Source: a virus. From it: 34,895 bases of DNA. Shown in pieces: positions 8,044 through 16,564 of this stretch. The notes beneath the pieces were generated by a model. The model was not told the DNA's origin. It saw only the letters and a program-made list of their open reading frames with translations, and ran no database searches. How positions within the stretch are numbered: the first letter of the stretch is position 1; every line of letters begins with the position of its first letter. The position numbers were made by a program, and so were the translations under genes. Location: positions 1 to 34,895 of the IMG/VR virus record IMGVR_UViG_3300037339_000034, one strand, 5' to 3'.

Positions 8044-8648
8044 TGGCGCGACAGCCGCAAGTCCCAGAAGAACTCTCCGATGAAGCCGAGGACGCGGGTC
8101 TTCGGTTCATTGGCAAGGACGCCCCCGCAGAGGCCGGGGCATCTCGCCGCGACGACCGTCGCGCGCACGATACTCGTGTGGACGAGGTATCGGAGGAACG
8201 TGCCACCCACCAACGCCGCGAGGCGAAGTGGCAGCGACCAACCAGCCTGGATGCACCACCGGCCCGGCCGGGGTACAAGCAGCGCTGGGTTCGCGTGTCA
8301 TTCAGAGGTGCGGATGACCCCCGTAACAGGAACCGGCGACTACGCGAGGGATGGAACCCTCGACCACTCGAATCGATCTCGGCCGAATGGCAGGGGATCG
8401 CGTCGACAGCCGGCCCGGTGACAGGGGCCTTTGTGGTTGATGACCTCATGTTGTGCGAGATGCCAGAGGACATTTACAACGAACGGAAGGCTCACTACGA
8501 GAAGCTGACCTCGTTGCAGATGACGGCCGTTGAGGCAGATCTGGATAAAGCACAAACAGGTGGTCATCGCATCCTTCGTAACCATACGACTGCTGTGAGC
8601 CACCCTGCCCGAGTAATCGGCAGGAAGGTAGACGCGGCGGTCGACTGA
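8043..8648 (+). CDS. conserved head-module protein of unknown function
   Basis: A 201-residue polar protein. The N-terminal 65 residues are Glu/Arg/Ala-rich and low in complexity. The middle (about 72-130) has RPGYKQRWVRVSFRG, DDPRNRNRRLREGWNPR and then VVDDLMLCEMPEDIYNERKAHYE. Phages with this gene order often have a protein here with a W[VI]R......Dp.N.....r.GW.p....l...gdl.L...p.e......yy pattern. It may be a head or scaffold-associated component; the exact role is not known to me. It overlaps the scaffold gene by one base and precedes the decoration-like gene by 15 nt. Confidence 0.7.
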   Translation: MARQPQVPEELSDEAEDAGLRFIGKDAPAEAGASRRDDRRAHDTRVDEVSEERATHQRREAKWQRPTSLDAPPARPGYKQRWVRVSFRGADDPRNRNRRLREGWNPRPLESISAEWQGIASTAGPVTGAFVVDDLMLCEMPEDIYNERKAHYEKLTSLQMTAVEADLDKAQTGGHRILRNHTTAVSHPARVIGRKVDAAVD

Positions 8649-8663
8649 CAGAGGTAACTCTCG

Positions 8664-9281
8664 ATGGCAAACGTCGACGCTAAGTTCGGATTCCGAACGA
8701 ACACTCACCAAGCCGGTGGGTGTCCCGCGCGGATGAACGTGTACAACATTCCCACAGGCCAAGCCACCTCGATCTTCACGGGTGACCTTGTTCGATCCAT
8801 CATCAACTCGGTTGGTGCTGGCGTCGCTCAGGGCCTCGCGGCGATCGAGCGCGGTGTCGGTGTTGCGGATACCGTGCTCAACCTGCTTGGACCATTCGCA
8901 GGCTGCCAGTACGTGAACGCAGCTGGCGACATCGTGTTCTCCCCGTACTGGCCTGGCGGCACGGCGCTGGCCACCGGCACGCTCTGCACCGCGTGGGTCT
9001 ACGACGACCCGGCGCTGGAGATGATCGCGCAGATGACCACGTTCGCGCTGGCTGACTCGAACGCGAACTACGACTTCACCCCTGGCACCGGCAGCACCGT
9101 GACGGGCCGGTCCGGCTCGGACATCAACGCGGCAGATACGACCGATCCGAAGATTCGGGTCTACGGTCTGGCGCAGGTGGGCGATACCGGAGTGTTGCCG
9201 TCTGAACTGGGAGCGTTCGCCAAAGTTCGCTGCCGCATCATCAACCACGAGCGTGGGTCCGTCCTCACGACTGCGTTCTAA
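8664..9281 (+). CDS. head decoration-like structural protein
   Basis: A 205-residue, beta-rich protein of a widespread phage family. It opens with MANVDAKFGFR and then NVYNIPTGQATSIFTGDLVR, the usual start of these proteins (MAN.DApFGfrPv...........y.ip...g..lf.GD.V). It continues with CQYVN.AGDIVFSPYWPGGT and a VYDDPALEMIAQ stretch that matches the common V.Ddp...f..Q. Members lie directly before the capsid gene and are thought to decorate or stabilise the capsid surface. A good ribosome binding site (GAGGTAA) precedes the ATG. Confidence 0.75.
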   Translation: MANVDAKFGFRTNTHQAGGCPARMNVYNIPTGQATSIFTGDLVRSIINSVGAGVAQGLAAIERGVGVADTVLNLLGPFAGCQYVNAAGDIVFSPYWPGGTALATGTLCTAWVYDDPALEMIAQMTTFALADSNANYDFTPGTGSTVTGRSGSDINAADTTDPKIRVYGLAQVGDTGVLPSELGAFAKVRCRIINHERGSVLTTAF

Positions 9282-9295
9282 GGGGAGCCGCAAAC

Positions 9296-10210
9296 ATGGC
9301 TGTTATGAATCGAGCGGCGTTCCGCAAGGAACTGCAAGAGGGCCTGAACACGGTGTTCGGTCTCGAATACACGCGCTACGAACAAGAGTGGCGCGCACTG
9401 TTCGAGGTTGGGAACTCCAACAAGGCGTACGAGGAAGATGTGCTGCTGGCTGGCCTGGCAGGTGCACCCGTGAAGCCGGAAGGCTCTGCGGTCACCTACG
9501 ACACGGGCGGCGAGTCGTACACTTCGCGGTACGTGCACGAGACGATCGCGCTGGCGTTCGCGCTCACCGAGGAAGCTGAAGAGGACAACCTCTACGGCGA
9601 CGTTGGTGCGAAGTTCGCCCGCGCTCTGGCCCGGTCGATGCAGCACACGAAGGAAGTGAAGGGGGCCGCGATCTTCAACAACGGCTTCAACGCATCCTTT
9701 CCCGGCGGCGACGGTGTTGCGCTGTTCTCGGCATCGCACCCTCTGTGGGGCGGTGGCTTGCAGTCGAACACGTTTGCCACCCCGGCGGACTTGTCGGAGA
9801 CGAGCCTGGAAGAAGCCTGCATCCAGATCAGCAAATTCGTTGACGAGCGCGGTATTCCGGTCGCGATCCGCCCGATGAAGCTCGCTATCCCCCCGGATAC
9901 GGTGTTCATCGCAGAGCGGATTCTGCAAACGCCGGGTCGCCCGGGTACGAACGACAACGACATCAACGCGATGCGATCGAAGGGCATGGTGCCCGGTGGG
10001 GCTCACGAGAACCACCGCTTCACCGACCCGGATGCGTGGTTCCTGATCACCGACTGCATGGACGGTCTGAAGCACATGGTGCGGAAGAACATCCAGCGCG
10101 GTGTCGAGGGTGACTTCGAGACCGGCAACATGCGGTACAAGTCGCGCGAGCGATATTCGTTCGGCTGGTCCGACTACCGAGGAGCGTTCGGTACGGCTGG
10201 CGGCGCGTAA
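9296..10210 (+). CDS. major capsid protein (Mu gpT-like, HK97 fold)
   Basis: The 304-residue protein has the size and signature of the Mu gpT-type major head subunit. A helical N-terminus (FRKELQEGLNTVFG) is followed by the spine-like segment with YVHETIALAFALTEEAEEDN and then VALFSASHPLWGG. That ALFS.sHP phrase is a strong marker of this family. Later come RPMKLAIPPD and a capsid-like AWFLITD segment. A GGGGAG ribosome binding site lies just upstream and a hairpin terminator just downstream, consistent with high expression of the capsid gene. There is no N-terminal delta domain, in agreement with a separate scaffold gene. Confidence 0.92.
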   Translation: MAVMNRAAFRKELQEGLNTVFGLEYTRYEQEWRALFEVGNSNKAYEEDVLLAGLAGAPVKPEGSAVTYDTGGESYTSRYVHETIALAFALTEEAEEDNLYGDVGAKFARALARSMQHTKEVKGAAIFNNGFNASFPGGDGVALFSASHPLWGGGLQSNTFATPADLSETSLEEACIQISKFVDERGIPVAIRPMKLAIPPDTVFIAERILQTPGRPGTNDNDINAMRSKGMVPGGAHENHRFTDPDAWFLITDCMDGLKHMVRKNIQRGVEGDFETGNMRYKSRERYSFGWSDYRGAFGTAGGA

Positions 10211-10215
10211 AAATC

Positions 10216-10239
10216 AGGGGGCTGGCAACGGCCCCCTTT
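10216..10239 (+). terminator. intrinsic terminator after the capsid gene
   Basis: AGGGGGC (10216-10222) pairs with GCCCCCT (10231-10237) around an 8-nt loop and is followed by a short T run (TTT at 10237-10239), 5 nt past the capsid stop. It looks like a partial terminator that lowers downstream tail transcription. The remaining 50 nt up to the next gene hold no clear promoter, only a GAGGTGA ribosome binding site. Confidence 0.7.
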
Positions 10240-10290
10240 CCTCAACCCTGACGACCCGCAAGGGACAGATCCTCAAAGAGGTGACGACAG

Positions 10291-10770
10291 ATGGGCAGAC
10301 GAACAACCAACTCTGGCTACCAGCGGTGGCGTAACAACTCGGACAACCCGTGCCGGCCGGCAAGCGGCGGCCCTTCCCCGGCTGTTTCAATGCAGTGCGT
10401 GCGAACGGCAGACATCTCGGCGACCCAGTCGAGTGCCACGCGCGTGAACCAGTTCGGCTCAGGCGAGCCGCTGGTGCTGCCGAAAGGCGCCATGATCAGA
10501 CACGTGATCACGGAGAGCGCGTTAGGTACGGGCGGCGTGAACCCGACCTACGACCTCGGGCTGGAAGGCTTGGCGGTCGACTCGATCGTGAACGAGGGCG
10601 ACGTGGACACGGCGAGCAACTTGCAGGTTGCCACGGGCACGAGCATTGGCGTGGCGTTGTCGACAGATCGATTCGTGACGGGCGGCGCTGGAGCCTCGGC
10701 GGCCGGTGCCGGCACGTTCCGAGTGGCGATCTTCTTCACGATGCTCGACGACGGCACCCTGGCCAACTAA
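10291..10770 (+). CDS. putative virion structural protein, family not recognised
   Basis: A 159-residue protein, Gly/Ala/Ser/Thr-rich and probably beta-structured. It has a hydrophilic start (MGRRTTNSGYQRWRNN) and the segment GEPLVLPKGAMIRHVITES, then YDLGLEGLAVDSIVNEGDV. The LVLPKGA..... / .vdiG pattern resembles small phage head or tail decoration proteins. Two Cys (C21, C36) are present. It begins after the terminator with a GAGGTGA signal at normal distance. The function is unassigned; a head-tail junction or surface role is inferred from position only. Confidence 0.65.
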   Translation: MGRRTTNSGYQRWRNNSDNPCRPASGGPSPAVSMQCVRTADISATQSSATRVNQFGSGEPLVLPKGAMIRHVITESALGTGGVNPTYDLGLEGLAVDSIVNEGDVDTASNLQVATGTSIGVALSTDRFVTGGAGASAAGAGTFRVAIFFTMLDDGTLAN

Positions 10771-10794
10771 GGGGCAACCCACTGAGGTGACCCC

Positions 10795-11142
10795 ATGACT
10801 CAACGTGTAATCGTAGTCGAAACGGTTGCGGGTGTAGGTGTTACCTACATCCCGATCAACCGCTATTCGCCCAACATCACTGTCCAGGCCACGCCCAACG
10901 GCGCCGCGACGTTCACCGTGGACTACACACTCGACAACATCATCCGAGGGGCGGCGAATCCATACGACACCAGCGAGGGCCTCGTGGCCGCCGCTTCTGC
11001 CATATGGAGCAACCTGATCGCCTCGGGCGCTGTGGCTGCGGTGTTCACTGGGAGCCTGTCGGCGTACGCGCTGCGGGTCAATCAGACGGCGGGCGCTGGG
11101 AACGTGTCGATACGCATCTCCCAGTCGAGTGAGACCCTATAA
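10795..11142 (+). CDS. hypothetical small structural protein
   Basis: A 115-residue beta-rich protein. Visible are alternating hydrophobic/polar strands (VIVVETVAGVGVTYIPIN, ITVQATPNGAATFTVDYT) and a helical middle segment with SAIWSNLIASGAVAAVF. The pattern is typical of small phage tail or head accessory proteins that form rings or cap spikes. I do not recognise the family. TGAGGTGA precedes the ATG. It lies directly before the adaptor gene, in the usual position of head-completion components. Confidence 0.6.
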   Translation: MTQRVIVVETVAGVGVTYIPINRYSPNITVQATPNGAATFTVDYTLDNIIRGAANPYDTSEGLVAAASAIWSNLIASGAVAAVFTGSLSAYALRVNQTAGAGNVSIRISQSSETL

Positions 11143-11163
11143 AGCGGCGATGAGGTAAGGACA

Positions 11164-11874
11164 ATGGCCACCAGTGGAACCTACATATGGTCGCCTGACC
11201 TTGCCGAAATGATCGATGAAGCGTTCGAGCGTTGCAAGATTGACCCTTCAACGCTCGACATCGCGCACATCCTCAGCGCGCGGCGATCGATCAACTTCAT
11301 GCTGTCCGAGTGGTCGACCGACGATCGGCACGACTTCAGGGTCGACCGGCTGTCGGCGTTCCCGCTCGTGCAGGGTACGCAGCAGTACACCGTAGACCCG
11401 AGCGTCGATGGTCGAGTGATCGACATCTTGTCGATGTCGCTGCGGCGCGCGGGCTCGGACACTGCTATGTGGCCGATGAGCCGCCAAGAGTGGATGGACA
11501 TCCCCATCAAGACGACGCAGGGGCGACCGTCCAGGTACTTCGCCGACAAGCGGCAGAACTCCGTCATCATCAGCTTGTGGCCCATCCCGGAGAACTCGAC
11601 CGATACGCTGCTCATGGACGTGATGCGGAAGTTCACCGACGCCGGCACGGCTGGGAACAACCCCGACATCCCGTACTACATGCGCGAGGCGTTCGCTGCC
11701 GGCCTGGCCGCCAAGCTGGGCGAGAAGTATGCGCCCGAGAGTTTCCTGCCGAGATTGATTGGTCGCGCGATCGAAACGCTGAAGGCGGCTGACGCATCGC
11801 AGCGAGTGTTGGGCGATGTTCGCATCGTCCCCGGATCGAACTACCGTGGCCGGCGCGGCGGTCGTGTGCGGTGA
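11164..11874 (+). CDS. head-tail adaptor protein (P22 gp4-like position)
   Basis: A 236-residue helical protein of the family that forms the first ring below the portal in short-tailed phages. It shows the usual opening (MIDEAFERCKIDPSTLDIAHILSA split as a helix pair), then NFMLSEWSTDD, a beta strand pair with GTQQYTVDP, the phrase MSRQEWMDIPIKTTQGRPSR, and a WPIPEN strand near residue 140. The C-terminal end is basic (RGRRGGRVR). Such adaptors close the portal and hold the nozzle. GAGGTAAGG lies upstream of the ATG. The next gene starts with GTG inside its stop codon. Confidence 0.8.
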   Translation: MATSGTYIWSPDLAEMIDEAFERCKIDPSTLDIAHILSARRSINFMLSEWSTDDRHDFRVDRLSAFPLVQGTQQYTVDPSVDGRVIDILSMSLRRAGSDTAMWPMSRQEWMDIPIKTTQGRPSRYFADKRQNSVIISLWPIPENSTDTLLMDVMRKFTDAGTAGNNPDIPYYMREAFAAGLAAKLGEKYAPESFLPRLIGRAIETLKAADASQRVLGDVRIVPGSNYRGRRGGRVR

Positions 11875-14216
11875 ACCGTAACCGCAGGCGGCGCTACGCC
11901 TATGGCATCCGAGCGAAGGGCGAGTGTCAGCGGTCCGGGCAGAAGATGGCATACGGTGATCTGGTCGAGGATGGACACATCCCCGGCCTGCTCGTGCACC
12001 CCGATTGGTACGAGCCGCGCCACCCGCAGGAACTGCCTGTCGATGCGTCTGACTCCGTAGCGCTGTGGCACCCAGCGCCCGAGCTGTCCGAGGATGGCGG
12101 CGTTGGTGTCGACGTGCTGACCGGGGTGTGGTCGCCTGCGCCAGTCAACGAGACCCTCGACGAGGGCAACGAGACTGTCACCCTGTATACGTTCACCGCA
12201 GCCGGCGGTTACCCGGGCTACACGTACCAATACCAGCTGATCGGCAGCTCGAACATCCAGCTGGTGATCGTCTCGGCCACGACGCTGCGGCTGAAGGCGA
12301 TCGTCAGCCCGCTGGGCGACACCGAGTACACGGTCACGGTGGTTGGCACTGTGACCGACGATCTCGGGCAGCAGGTGACTGACACGTTCGACGTGACCCT
12401 CGACGTGCTAGAGCCGACCATCCCGGCGGGCTTGATACTGTTCTCGGACAACGGCATCAACAATACGCGGCCGGGCTGGGAGGCGGTGGACAAGGTCACC
12501 GGCCTCATCACCCACCTGGCCCCCGTGTTCGGGAGCGTGGCGCAGATCACGAGCGGAACGCGGTGGCAGCCTTCCGGCAACTACGTGTCGACGGCGTACA
12601 GCACGACCCAGCCACGGGTGGCTATCTTCAAGCGCACCGGGGATACGGCGGCCTTGTCGAGGCTCACGGCTGGAGTGCCAGCGTGGTCGAGCTTCAAGAC
12701 CTGCACCGCATGGGACGGTGACAACAGGCTCATCGCCGTTGGCGAGGTCAGCCTGTACTGCGAGGTGGCCAGCCGCTCGGGCGACACATTCTCGCTGATC
12801 AGCACGCCATTGAGTCTCCAGCACCTGAGCAACAACTTCGGCTGCGATGTGCTCAACGGGTCCTTGATCGTCTGCGGGAATGACGTTGGCGGCGTTCATA
12901 TCCGCACCTACCTTTGGAACGGCTCGAATCAGTACGTTCTCGCAAACAGCTATGGCCTCGGCGCAAGCAGTGTCGCCAACAATGTGAGGATCAGTCCTGA
13001 CGGTTTGTGGGTGGCGGTGTTTGGGATAGGGGCCGCGAGCGCCGGGATCTTGCGCGTCTACTCGCGCGCCGGGGAGGCGTTGACGCAGGTTCACGCGAAC
13101 CTGCTGACGGGGACTTCGGGGGCCGGCAGCAAAGTCGTCTTCTCGCGTGATAGCCAGTTCCTGTACATGCAGAGCGCCACCGGCACCACGACAGCCTTGC
13201 AGGGATGGAAGAACATCTCTGGCACGTGGACGCCGATCGCGCTGGGGGTAGCCCCGTCGCTGGCCGGGGCCGGCGTCAGCGTGAGCCCCAACAATGCCCT
13301 GTTGGCAATAGGCGCATCCGGGGCCAATCGCCATACGATCTACGGCATCGACCAGAGTTCTGGTGCGCTCACGCAGCTGGACACCTCCGACTGGGCCAAC
13401 AACGTCGGCAGCGACCTGGCCTTCAGCGACAACGAGAACCTGAACGGCAACGACCCGCTGCCGCCCACGCTGGCCGCGTACATCGCGTTCCTCAATCCAG
13501 ATCACCACTGGAAGTTCGACGAAGCCATCGGCTTCCTGCCGGACACGCTCAACGATACGGGCTCTGTCGGCAACGTCGACATGACCGTCATCGCGCCAAC
13601 GTCAGCCCAATACGCGCAGCCCGGGCCGGACATCCTGGACTCGACGAAGTCGGCGGACTTCACGACCGGCGCCATCGCGGATATTAAGGACAACTTCACC
13701 TCGCCCGGCATGGGCTCAGCCGCAGTCGGTTCGTTCATCTTCTTCGTCAGGCGGTCTGCGGGATTCGCCGACATCACCAGTAGCAACCTGTTCGTGACCG
13801 ACTCATCGCCGGTCACTGCGCAGCTGGTGTTCGCTATCGGTTCGACCGCGCCGTCACGCCGGCCCGAGTTCCGACACACGCCGACGCCCGGCAACTCGGT
13901 CAGCTATTACCCGACGACCGACTCGCTGACCACGAACGATACCTGGCAGTGCATCGTGTTCTCGCAAGCCAACGATGGGACCGGCCCGAAGATCTACATC
14001 AACGGCAACCCGATGACGCTGACCACCAGCGTCCAGGGCACGGGCGGCTCGGCCAATGCGTGGTTCAGCAGCGTCGGCCCTCGCTGCGCGTTCTCAGCCG
14101 GCAACGCGGACACGGGGCAGATTTTCAGGATTCGCATCGGCAGCGTGTTCACGCTCGACAGAGTGATCACGCAGCAGGAAGTCACCAACCTCATGTCGTA
14201 CCTGGCGACACCGTAA
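11871..14216 (+). CDS. multidomain adhesin: Ig-like, beta-propeller-like and LamG-like lectin domains
   Basis: A 781-residue protein with a GTG start at 11871 overlapping the upstream stop (GTGA). Residues 1-50 resemble a phage N-terminal anchoring segment (C19-QRSG, GLLVHPDWYEPRHPQE); only one Cys of the common CxxC pair is present. About 83-190 is an Ig-like beta sandwich (LYTFTAAGGYPGYTYQYQ, TEYTVTVVGTVTDD). About 190-530 carries several propeller-blade-like repeats (ISPDGLWVAVFG, FSRDSQFLYMQS, VSPNNALLAIGA). About 540-778 is concanavalin A/LamG-like (HHWKFDEA, KIYINGNPM, and a closing FRIRIGSVFTLDRVITQQEV). It is probably a surface adhesin or fibre that binds glycans on the host. The domain calls rest on patterns, not on a profile search. 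Confidence 0.7.
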   Translation: MNRNRRRRYAYGIRAKGECQRSGQKMAYGDLVEDGHIPGLLVHPDWYEPRHPQELPVDASDSVALWHPAPELSEDGGVGVDVLTGVWSPAPVNETLDEGNETVTLYTFTAAGGYPGYTYQYQLIGSSNIQLVIVSATTLRLKAIVSPLGDTEYTVTVVGTVTDDLGQQVTDTFDVTLDVLEPTIPAGLILFSDNGINNTRPGWEAVDKVTGLITHLAPVFGSVAQITSGTRWQPSGNYVSTAYSTTQPRVAIFKRTGDTAALSRLTAGVPAWSSFKTCTAWDGDNRLIAVGEVSLYCEVASRSGDTFSLISTPLSLQHLSNNFGCDVLNGSLIVCGNDVGGVHIRTYLWNGSNQYVLANSYGLGASSVANNVRISPDGLWVAVFGIGAASAGILRVYSRAGEALTQVHANLLTGTSGAGSKVVFSRDSQFLYMQSATGTTTALQGWKNISGTWTPIALGVAPSLAGAGVSVSPNNALLAIGASGANRHTIYGIDQSSGALTQLDTSDWANNVGSDLAFSDNENLNGNDPLPPTLAAYIAFLNPDHHWKFDEAIGFLPDTLNDTGSVGNVDMTVIAPTSAQYAQPGPDILDSTKSADFTTGAIADIKDNFTSPGMGSAAVGSFIFFVRRSAGFADITSSNLFVTDSSPVTAQLVFAIGSTAPSRRPEFRHTPTPGNSVSYYPTTDSLTTNDTWQCIVFSQANDGTGPKIYINGNPMTLTTSVQGTGGSANAWFSSVGPRCAFSAGNADTGQIFRIRIGSVFTLDRVITQQEVTNLMSYLATP

Positions 14217-14226
14217 AGGGGCGATC

Positions 14227-14907
14227 ATGGCACTCAACACCTACAACTTTCTGCTCGCTGGCATCCAGGCGTTCATGGAGGACAACGACGCCGAGCTGAC
14301 CGCGTCGGTCCCCGACATCGTCAACCTGGCTGAGATCCGCCTGGTTCGAGATCTCGACCTGTCGATCTTCCGGCGGATCGATTCGACAGCAACGCTCACG
14401 ATCGGCAACCCGGTCAGGGCCAAGCCCACGATCGCGGCGCCGGACATCCTGGTGGCGGCGAAGGGGATCTGGCTGACGGGCGGTACGATCGTCGGCGGCA
14501 AGTTCCTCGAAGAGCGCAGCTACGAGTACCTCGTTGACTACAACGCGGGAGCATCGAACGGCATCCCGAAATACTTCGCCGAGATCGATGAGGGCAACTG
14601 GTACTTCGCTGTGCCGCCGCTTGCCGCGTACGTCGTGAACGTGCGCTACCTGTCGCGGCCGAACCCCCTGACGGTGGCGAACCAAACGAACTGGTTGTCG
14701 ACGTATGCCTCGGACATCTTGTTCAAGGCGTGCCTCGCCGAAGCGGAGAAGTTCCTCAAGGCCGATGAGCGCAGCGTCATGTGGAGCAACGATTACGACC
14801 TGGCGCTGCCCCTCGCGAGGCGCGAGTTGACCAGCAAATTCAGCAACCAAGTCGACAAGATCGGCGCTACCTCAGTTCCGCAGGCGCCCAGGAGCCAAAC
14901 TAAATGA
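14227..14907 (+). CDS. second adaptor / tail tube-like protein (SU10-type adaptor)
   Basis: A 226-residue protein resembling adaptor or tail-tubular A proteins of podoviruses such as SU10. A helical opening (LLAGIQAFMEDNDAEL, IVNLAEIRLVRDLDL) is followed by a beta block ending in NGIPKYFAEIDEGNWYFAVPP. A helical end follows, with LTVANQTNWLSTYASDILF and CLAEAEKFLK. The G.P.yy......w...P.P and tN.w....pd.Ll.a.L.EA patterns are typical. It shares this plan with the protein at 11164-11874. AGGGGCG precedes the ATG. The stop overlaps the next start (ATGA). Confidence 0.75.
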   Translation: MALNTYNFLLAGIQAFMEDNDAELTASVPDIVNLAEIRLVRDLDLSIFRRIDSTATLTIGNPVRAKPTIAAPDILVAAKGIWLTGGTIVGGKFLEERSYEYLVDYNAGASNGIPKYFAEIDEGNWYFAVPPLAAYVVNVRYLSRPNPLTVANQTNWLSTYASDILFKACLAEAEKFLKADERSVMWSNDYDLALPLARRELTSKFSNQVDKIGATSVPQAPRSQTK

Positions 14908-15707
14908 CCACCTTCACAACGCGCCTTCGCACAGCCGTTCAGCTGACTGGCGAGAACAACAACACCTGGGGTGATGTCGCCAACGCGGCAGTGTTCCAGC
15001 TGCTCGAAGATGCCATTGCGGGGATCGTGGCTGTCTCGTTGACGGCCGGCAACGTCACGCTGACCGCCAACAACGGTACGAGCGATCAGGCCCGCGCCAT
15101 GATCCTCAACCTGACTGGCTCGCCGGGTGCCGCGCGATCCGTCACGGTGCCCACCGTCTCGAAGGTGTACCTGGCGGTGAACGGCACGACCGGCGGGCAA
15201 GCGATCACCGTGAAGACCGCAGCCGGCACGGGGACCGTGCTCGGGGCTGGCGCGCAGTGGGTGTACTGCGACGGCGTGGATGTGTTCGCGCTCACCACAT
15301 CGGCAACGAACAGCACTTCGCTCGGTGGAATTGCCGCCGCTCAGTACGCTCGTCTGGATGTGCAGCAAGGATTCTCGAAGGCGCAGTCGGTCACGCGCGT
15401 GGTGCTCACCGAATCCGGCGGATCGGTGGCGGTCAACGCCTCGAACTCGAATGCGTTCCGCCTGACCATGCAGGGGAACTGGACGATCGCCAACCCAACC
15501 GGCGGGCTGGACGGCCAGGCGATCCGCATCATCATCGTGCAAGACGGCACCGGCTCTCGCATCGTGAGCTGGGGCGCCAAGTTCCGCTTCCCGGGCGGTG
15601 TTGATCTGGTGCTGTCGACAGCGCCGAACGCGGTCGACTACGTGTCGTTCGAGTACGACTCCACGCTCGACATCTGGGTCGGCGGCGGCGCGAAGGGGAT
15701 GGCGTAA
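14904..15707 (+). CDS. tail fibre-like protein
   Basis: The 267-residue protein is Ala/Thr/Val/Gly-rich and beta-structured. The opening (MTTFTTRLRTAVQLTGENNN followed by TWGDVANAAVFQLLEDAI) is a common start of phage tail fibre or tail-tip proteins (W...lN..~~~lle.AiaG). About residues 60-130 form strands with VYLAVNGTTGGQAITVK and AQWVYCDGVDVF. At about 138-150 SLGGIAAAQYARLD matches the LGG..aa.YA fibre motif, followed by a short beta domain. It is probably a virion fibre or trimeric attachment component. The stop overlaps the next ATG by one base. Confidence 0.75.
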   Translation: MTTFTTRLRTAVQLTGENNNTWGDVANAAVFQLLEDAIAGIVAVSLTAGNVTLTANNGTSDQARAMILNLTGSPGAARSVTVPTVSKVYLAVNGTTGGQAITVKTAAGTGTVLGAGAQWVYCDGVDVFALTTSATNSTSLGGIAAAQYARLDVQQGFSKAQSVTRVVLTESGGSVAVNASNSNAFRLTMQGNWTIANPTGGLDGQAIRIIIVQDGTGSRIVSWGAKFRFPGGVDLVLSTAPNAVDYVSFEYDSTLDIWVGGGAKGMA

Positions 15708-16564
15708 TGCCCTGGGGCTCGAACTTCATCGCCGTCTCTGGCGGGGCGGGAGGCTCACTCGACGTGACCTTCAGCGTCAACCAGACGGACCTCAACCTGT
15801 TCACGTTCTTGGGTAGCCCGCCCTTGGCTTCCGTCGTGAATATGATCCTGGACGGCGCCGACATTCGCACATTCGATATCGGCTCGTGGCCGAACAGTTC
15901 GGTGATCAACATCACCGTGATCAACAGCGGTCGGATCTTGGGGCGCGGCGGTGTCGGTGGCGCTGGCGGCGGGTCGGTGCCGTACGGTCACGACGAGAAC
16001 GAGGGCCAGAACGGCGGGGCGGGAACGGCTGGCGGGCACGCCCTCTCGGCGCCCGTTGGCACGTTCATCATCAACCTCAACCTCGATGCCGGCTATTGCT
16101 GGGGCGGTGGCGGTGGCGGTGGCGGCGGTGGCGGCTCGTCCGGCTCGAACGGCGGCGGCAACTACGGCGGTGGTGGTGGCGGCGGCGGCGGAATGGGATG
16201 GGATGACGCGGCCGGCGGCCTTGGTGGTTACGCCACTCGTCGACCTGGCAACAATGGCTCGCAGGCTACGCAGGCCGGCGGGCCGGGTACAGGTGGCTTT
16301 TCCGGCCGACACATCGCTGCGGGCCACTCTGTGCCGGATGGTGATGGTTCGATCGGTGGTGACTGGGGCCTGGTCGGAACGGCCGGCATCGACTGCTGGC
16401 AGTTCAACGTCGCATTTCCGCTGCTCGACCAAACAGGCGGCGCGGCTGGAGGGCCCGGCAGCGCGATTCAAGCGGCAACCACGGTCATCAACTTTGTCGG
16501 CGCCCTCAACGAGGCGACGCTGATCGGCACCGGCCGCATCGTCGGAGCGAGTAACCACCTGTGA
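15707..16564 (+). CDS. glycine-rich tail-tip / adhesin-like protein
   Basis: A 285-residue protein. Residues 1-75 are beta-helix-like (VINITVINSGRIL) with the N.G.I.G turn pattern seen before polyglycine blocks of phage tail tips. Residues about 78-250 are Gly-rich, with runs of 10 or more Gly (at about 131-142 and 154-163). The C-terminus returns to beta-helix-like text (ATTVINFVGALNEATLIGTG). Polyglycine runs can form polyglycine II sandwiches, as in the adhesin gp38 of phage S16, where the loops bind receptor. By analogy this is a receptor-binding or fibre-tip protein. Three further Gly-rich genes occur downstream. Confidence 0.7.
   Translation: MPWGSNFIAVSGGAGGSLDVTFSVNQTDLNLFTFLGSPPLASVVNMILDGADIRTFDIGSWPNSSVINITVINSGRILGRGGVGGAGGGSVPYGHDENEGQNGGAGTAGGHALSAPVGTFIINLNLDAGYCWGGGGGGGGGGGSSGSNGGGNYGGGGGGGGGMGWDDAAGGLGGYATRRPGNNGSQATQAGGPGTGGFSGRHIAAGHSVPDGDGSIGGDWGLVGTAGIDCWQFNVAFPLLDQTGGAAGGPGSAIQAATTVINFVGALNEATLIGTGRIVGASNHL

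Noticed and set aside
10101-10334. 77-codon forward frame spanning the capsid gene end and the terminator gap
   Set aside because: It runs out of frame with the capsid protein, crosses the terminator hairpin and ends inside the next gene. It has no ribosome binding site.
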